DNA of 62,798 nt, taken from contig JANPIX010000021.1 in the NCBI GenBank assembly GCA_031425195.1, positions 1 through 62,798 of the forward strand. The letters run 5' to 3'. The DNA comes from JANPIX01 sp031425195 (GTDB lineage: Bacteria > Pseudomonadota > Alphaproteobacteria > Rhodobacterales > Rhodobacteraceae). The notes beneath the pieces were generated by a model. The model made no database searches, was not told where the DNA came from, and was given only the letters and a program-made list of their open reading frames with translations. Position numbers and translations under genes: made by a program. This document shows, piece after piece, positions 59,494 to 62,798 of this stretch; position 1 is the first letter of the stretch; each line of letters starts with the position of its first letter.

Positions 59494-59497
59494 CAGT

Positions 59498-60421
59498 TCA
59501 GGTCGTGCCAAAAACCTCGACTGCGGCATCGCGGATCACCTCCCTCAGCCAGACAAGAAACCTGTCATGCCCCCTGATCTGCGCCCAGACGAGGACGAGG
59601 TTCATATCAGGATCGGCGATGGGCGGGTCGTGGAGTTCCAGATCAAGGGTATCGGCAAAGCGCTGCGCCAACGTGCGGGACAGTGTGGTAACCATGTCTG
59701 TGGCACTGACAGCTGTCAGGGCGGCCATGAAGTGTGGGGTGGTCAGCGCAATCTTGCGCTTGACGCCGTGCGCAGCGAGCAAAGCATCAAATTCGGACTG
59801 GCCATCGTTGAAAAGACTGATCGTGACATTGTCGTACCTGCCATAGTCCGTGATTTCGAAAGTCCGGCCCGCAGCCGGATGGCCCCGGCGCATCACCAGC
59901 GCCAGACGGTCACGTGCGAGCGCCATGCTCGCCGCGCCAGCCGGCAGAGGCGAAGTTGATAAGGCAAAGGCGAAATCAAGTTCACCTGTTTCCATTCGCG
60001 CAACCATGTCCCGCGTATAGCCGGTGACGGCCAAGTGAACCTGTGGTGCAGCCAAGGCCAGCCGCCGCATCACGGTGGGCACAAGCAAAACCGTCTGCGA
60101 ATCAGATGCGGCAATCCGAACTGTTCGGGTTGACAGACGAGGGTCGAATTCAAGCGGGGCATACAGCGCAGCCACGCGTTCCAACGCGGGTCCGACCTGC
60201 TGCTGCAATTCACGCGCGCGTTCAGTCAGGGCGAATGTCTTTCCCACCCGCACCAGAAGAACATCGCCCAAAACGCCGCGCAGGCGGGCAAGTGCCCTGC
60301 TCATCGCAGGCTGGCTCATCCCGATATCTTCGGCAGCAAGCGTGACGTTCTTCAGCCGCAACAATGCATCAAGCGCAGGCAGAAGGTTCAGGTCGAGCGA
60401 TTGCAAATTCACTTTACGCAT
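59498..60421 (-). CDS. LysR-family transcriptional regulator
   Basis: A 307-residue LTTR. N-terminal winged HTH (about 8-66: LDLNLLPALDALLRLKNVTLAAEDIGMSQPAMSRALARLR) is of the NodD/LeuO-like branch. The effector domain begins near 95 (TRTVRIAASDSQTVLLVPTVMRRL). It is divergent from the epimerase-like gene across 77 bp, the classical arrangement for controlling that gene. The effector is unknown. ATG 60421. Confidence 0.9.
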   Translation of the reverse strand: MRKVNLQSLDLNLLPALDALLRLKNVTLAAEDIGMSQPAMSRALARLRGVLGDVLLVRVGKTFALTERARELQQQVGPALERVAALYAPLEFDPRLSTRTVRIAASDSQTVLLVPTVMRRLALAAPQVHLAVTGYTRDMVARMETGELDFAFALSTSPLPAGAASMALARDRLALVMRRGHPAAGRTFEITDYGRYDNVTISLFNDGQSEFDALLAAHGVKRKIALTTPHFMAALTAVSATDMVTTLSRTLAQRFADTLDLELHDPPIADPDMNLVLVWAQIRGHDRFLVWLREVIRDAAVEVFGTT

Positions 60422-60438
60422 ACACTCTATAATAACTA

Positions 60439-60455
60439 TGCATTTTTGATATGCA
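60439..60455. promoter_or_regulatory. Candidate LysR-type operator dyad
   Basis: TGCAT (60439-60443) and ATGCA (60451-60455) form a short inverted repeat with an AT-rich 7-base centre in the intergenic region between the LysR gene and the epimerase-like gene. The arrangement resembles an LTTR box (T-N11-A), but is short. Confidence 0.35.
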
Positions 60456-60498
60456 ACTGCGTCAGTTATTCAGGTCACAAGATAAATGGAGAAGTGAC

Positions 60499-61443
60499 AT
60501 GACAAACATAACCACAATTCTTGGCTTTGGACCTGTGGGTAGGGCCGCTGCTGATATTCTGTTGGCCCGTGGCGATATCGTCCGCATCGGGCAACGGACC
60601 CGCCCCGCCGACCTTCCGGCTTCGGTTGAATTTCGTGCAACGGATGTGATGGATGCTGCCTCTGTGCTGCGGGCCATCGAAGGGTCATCGCAGGTCGTGC
60701 TGGCCATCGGTTTGACATACGTTGGCACAGTTTGGCAGGCATCTTGGCCAAAGCTGATGGCCAATGTGCTGGACGCCTGCAAGGCCGCGTCGGCCCGACT
60801 GGTGTTTGTTGACGGGCTTTACATGTACGGGCCGCAGGATGCGCCACTGCGCGAAGATACGCCGCTGTCAAACTACGGCGTCAAGCCTGCGGTGCGCAGT
60901 GCGGTCACCCGTCAGTGGATGGAGGCCGGTCAGACAGGTGCCGTCAAGGTGGCTGCTGTACGCGCGCCTGACTTCTATGGCCCCGGCGTGACTGTTTCAC
61001 ATCTGGGCGACAGCGGATTCAAGGCAATCGCGCAAGGCAAACGCGCGGCATTGCTTGTTTCACCGGATATTCCGCACGACTTTGCCTATGTTCCCGACTT
61101 TGGCCGTGCCGTCGTCAGTCTGCTCGACGCACCCGATGATTGTTTCGGGCAGGCATGGCATGTGCCTTGCGCGCCGATCCAGACCCCGCGCCAGATCCTT
61201 GAACTTGGCGCAAAGGTTGCAGGGGCGAAACTGCGCATGTCTGCTGTGCCTATGTCCCTGATGCCACTGATGGGGTTGTTCGTTGCTTTCGCGAAAGAAC
61301 TGGTGGAAATGCGCTTTACTTGGGACAGGCCGTACCATGTCGATTCGACCAAATTCGCCCGGCGCTTCTGGTCTGATGCCACGCCGTTCGCGGTTGGGGC
61401 CGCCGAAACCATCAGATCGTTTCAGACGCCCGCGGCAGTTTAA
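60499..61443 (+). CDS. NAD-dependent epimerase/dehydratase-like protein (extended SDR)
   Basis: A 314-residue Rossmann protein. The N-terminal TTILGFGPVGRAAADILLARGD has GxGxxG in the atypical ILGFGPVG form. Then VVLAIGLTYVGTVWQASWPKLMANVLDACKAASARLVFVDGLYMYGPQ (the YGP stretch typical of SDR epimerase relatives) and FAYVPDFGRAVVSLLDAP. The canonical YxxxK is not evident (LSNYGVKPAVR is close). Divergent from the LysR gene; GGAGAAG precedes ATG 60499. Substrate unknown. Its TAA overlaps the aminotransferase TAA on the opposite strand. Confidence 0.8.
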   Translation: MTNITTILGFGPVGRAAADILLARGDIVRIGQRTRPADLPASVEFRATDVMDAASVLRAIEGSSQVVLAIGLTYVGTVWQASWPKLMANVLDACKAASARLVFVDGLYMYGPQDAPLREDTPLSNYGVKPAVRSAVTRQWMEAGQTGAVKVAAVRAPDFYGPGVTVSHLGDSGFKAIAQGKRAALLVSPDIPHDFAYVPDFGRAVVSLLDAPDDCFGQAWHVPCAPIQTPRQILELGAKVAGAKLRMSAVPMSLMPLMGLFVAFAKELVEMRFTWDRPYHVDSTKFARRFWSDATPFAVGAAETIRSFQTPAAV

Positions 61444-62618
61444 CATGCCATGACCTGCGCCACTGCCCGCGCCAGCACGGGCACCGAACTGGCGTTCAGC
61501 CCGGCAATGTTCACCCGGCTGTCGCCCACCATATAGATGGCATGTTCAGTGCGAAGCCGTTCGACCTGTTCACCAGTCAGACCCAACCTGCTGAACATGC
61601 CGCGGTGGCTTGCCACGAACCCGAACCTGTCAGACCGCGTTTCAGATCGCAGCGCATCGGCAAGGGCCGACCGAAGGCCCAGCATGTTGGCCCGAACCTC
61701 TTCCAGTTCGGCCTTCCAGTCGGCGTGTAGCCTGGCATCGGCTAGCACCATCGTCACCAGCCGCGCGCCATGATCAGGCGGAAAGGAATAATTCTGGCGG
61801 TTCAGAAAGGCGAGATTGCCCTGAACTGTTGTCCGATCCCCGCCCAGCGCGATCAGCACGCCGGTCCGCTCGCGGTAGATACCGAAATTCTTGGAACAGC
61901 TTGCGGCGATCAGCACCTCAGGGAAACGGGCGGCGATCATTCGGGTGGCCATCGCATCCTGATCCAGCCCGTCACCAAAACCCTGATAGGCAAGGTCGAT
62001 CAAGGGAATGCCCCCGCGAGCGGCAATCACATCGGCCACAGCCTGCCATTCGACGGCATTCAGGTTTGCGCCTGTCGGGTTGTGGCAGCAGCCGTGCAGC
62101 AGAACAACGTCGCCCGCCGACACCCGCCCCAGATCGTCGAGCATTCCCGCGACATTGACGGCACCTGCGACACTGTCGAAATACCGGTATTCGGCCAATG
62201 GCATCCCAAGATAACGGATGATCGACGGATGGTTGGGCCAGGTCGGATCAGAAATCCAGACCGTGGCCCCCGGCGCCGCCATCCGGATCAGTTCAAGCGC
62301 CTGCCGAACCGCCCCCGTTCCGCCCGGCGTCGCCACCGATGCCGTCCGCGATGGATCAAATTCGTCGCCAAGGATCAAAGTGGCCATGGCGACGTTAAAG
62401 GCCGGGTCGCCTGCCAGCCCTGTGTAGGTTTTCGTGGTTTCGGTTTCCCACAGCCTGTGTTCCGCCGTCTTGACCGCGCGCATGATGGGCGTTTGGCCCT
62501 TCGCATCCTTGTAGACGCCGACGCCAAGGTCGATCTTGTCGGGGCGGGGATCATCCTTGTACATCTGGATCAAGGCGAGGATCTTGTCCTGCGGCTGCTG
62601 CTTCAACGCTTGAAACAT
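61440..62618 (-). CDS. Aromatic-amino-acid/aspartate aminotransferase (class I, TyrB/AspC type)
   Basis: A PLP transaminase of 392 aa. Schiff-base Lys243 in SCSKNFGIYRERTG, Asn180 in CHNPTG, Asp208/Tyr211 in LIDLAYQGFG, substrate Arg in YRERTG and SRVNIAG, and IDLGVGVYKDAKGQTPIMRAV at the start, all typical of the E. coli AspC/TyrB subgroup (subgroup I-alpha). Substrate choice (Asp versus aromatic) cannot be fixed from sequence. AAAAGGG precedes ATG 62618. It starts 3 bp after the sulfurtransferase stop. Confidence 0.92.
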   Translation of the reverse strand: MFQALKQQPQDKILALIQMYKDDPRPDKIDLGVGVYKDAKGQTPIMRAVKTAEHRLWETETTKTYTGLAGDPAFNVAMATLILGDEFDPSRTASVATPGGTGAVRQALELIRMAAPGATVWISDPTWPNHPSIIRYLGMPLAEYRYFDSVAGAVNVAGMLDDLGRVSAGDVVLLHGCCHNPTGANLNAVEWQAVADVIAARGGIPLIDLAYQGFGDGLDQDAMATRMIAARFPEVLIAASCSKNFGIYRERTGVLIALGGDRTTVQGNLAFLNRQNYSFPPDHGARLVTMVLADARLHADWKAELEEVRANMLGLRSALADALRSETRSDRFGFVASHRGMFSRLGLTGEQVERLRTEHAIYMVGDSRVNIAGLNASSVPVLARAVAQVMAC

Positions 62619-62621
62619 GGT

Positions 62622-62798
62622 TTAGCCCTTTTCTATCGGCAGATCGTCGTACATGCCCCACTCCGCCCACGATCCATCGTAAAGCGCGTGGTTGCGGTGG
62701 CCAAGCCGTTCCAGCGCAAGCGACAGGATCGCCGCAGAAACGCCCGAACCGCAGGTGGTTATCACCGGGCGATCAAGGTTGACCCGGGCCGCCGCAAA
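62622..62798 (-). CDS. sseA: 3-Mercaptopyruvate/thiosulfate sulfurtransferase, C-terminal end (partial)
   Basis: The last 58 residues of a two-domain rhodanese-type sulfurtransferase, cut by the window edge. Active-site loop CGSGVSA holds the persulfide Cys, followed by SLALERLGHRNHALYDGSWAEWG, typical of SseA-like enzymes that move sulfur to cyanide or other thiols. It is read into the aminotransferase gene with a 3-bp gap, so the pair is likely one operon. Confidence 0.9.
   Translation of the reverse strand, partial: FAAARVNLDRPVITTCGSGVSAAILSLALERLGHRNHALYDGSWAEWGMYDDLPIEKG

Noticed and set aside
1..62798. CRISPR arrays, IS elements, prophage or integrative element
   Set aside because: No regularly spaced repeats, transposase, integrase or phage structural gene was found; the tRNA-Pro at 20180 is not followed by an integrase or a repeated 3' end.

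Overview
The window is about 62.8 kb of GC-rich, gene-dense chromosome. It looks like an alphaproteobacterium of the Rhodobacterales (Rhodobacter/Roseobacter group). The evidence is the protein families and their wording: CobC/CobD, DUF2794, DUF482, an IalB-like protein, MbfA with an Irr-type operator, GSH-dependent formaldehyde oxidation, a GlnK-AmtB pair, and leuC-leuD-leuB in one stretch. Most genes are tightly packed, with many 4-bp ATGA stop/start overlaps. I see no transposase, integrase, phage gene, CRISPR array or rRNA. Genus cannot be assigned from what is visible.

Layout. 0-5.7 kb: 3' end of tuf (EF-Tu) with a partial duplication of its tail, peptide deformylase, a PatB/MalY C-S lyase, a small conserved protein, cobalamin genes cobC-cobD and a glycosyltransferase. 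5.7-13.3 kb: smc, an acetyltransferase/FMN-reductase pair, a soluble lytic transglycosylase, then rsfS-rlmH (ribosome silencing and 23S rRNA modification) preceded by a small overlapping leader ORF. 13.6-20.3 kb: leucine biosynthesis (leuC, leuD, leuB) with an inserted membrane-protein/EEP-phosphatase pair, an EamA transporter and tRNA-Pro(CGG). 20.3-28.5 kb, mostly minus strand: an OCD/HAD/EamA operon, an mbfA-fghA-UPF0178 run with an Irr-box-like palindrome at its head, a TetR regulator, a NYN-LOTUS protein, a ClpP-like protease and GSH-dependent formaldehyde dehydrogenase.

28.6-31.8 kb: an I78-type lipoprotein, cytochrome c', a gene-poor AT-richer stretch, two tandem paralogous small exported proteins, and an MltB-type transglycosylase. 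31.8-37.5 kb, minus strand: rnr, then a lysine/diaminopimelate run (dapD, DUF421 protein, small protein, dapE, acetyltransferase). 37.6-47.6 kb: a LOG-family protein, a YcaQ-like DNA glycosylase, a Kef-type antiporter without an RCK domain, a DUF4142 protein, rlmN, an IalB-like protein, asparaginase II, DUF2794, rsmD with an FAD reductase, and a peroxiredoxin.

47.6-53.6 kb: a continuous minus-strand run, type I secretion ATPase, adaptor, RidA, glycerophosphodiesterase, DUF482 acyltransferase, pterin dehydratase. 53.8-57.4 kb: mlaA-mlaC (outer-membrane lipid asymmetry) facing a class A PBP. 57.6-62.8 kb: glnK-amtB, a LysR regulator divergent from an NAD-dependent epimerase-like gene, an aromatic/aspartate aminotransferase, and the 3' end of a sulfurtransferase gene.

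Most of the window is core metabolism and envelope maintenance. Nothing here is a clear-cut new defence or biosynthetic system. The less ordinary items are the tuf tail duplication, the rsfS leader ORF, the tandem small exported proteins beside an AT-rich gene-poor stretch, the DUF421-zinc-ribbon gene inside the dap run, and the NYN-LOTUS/ClpP-like pair.
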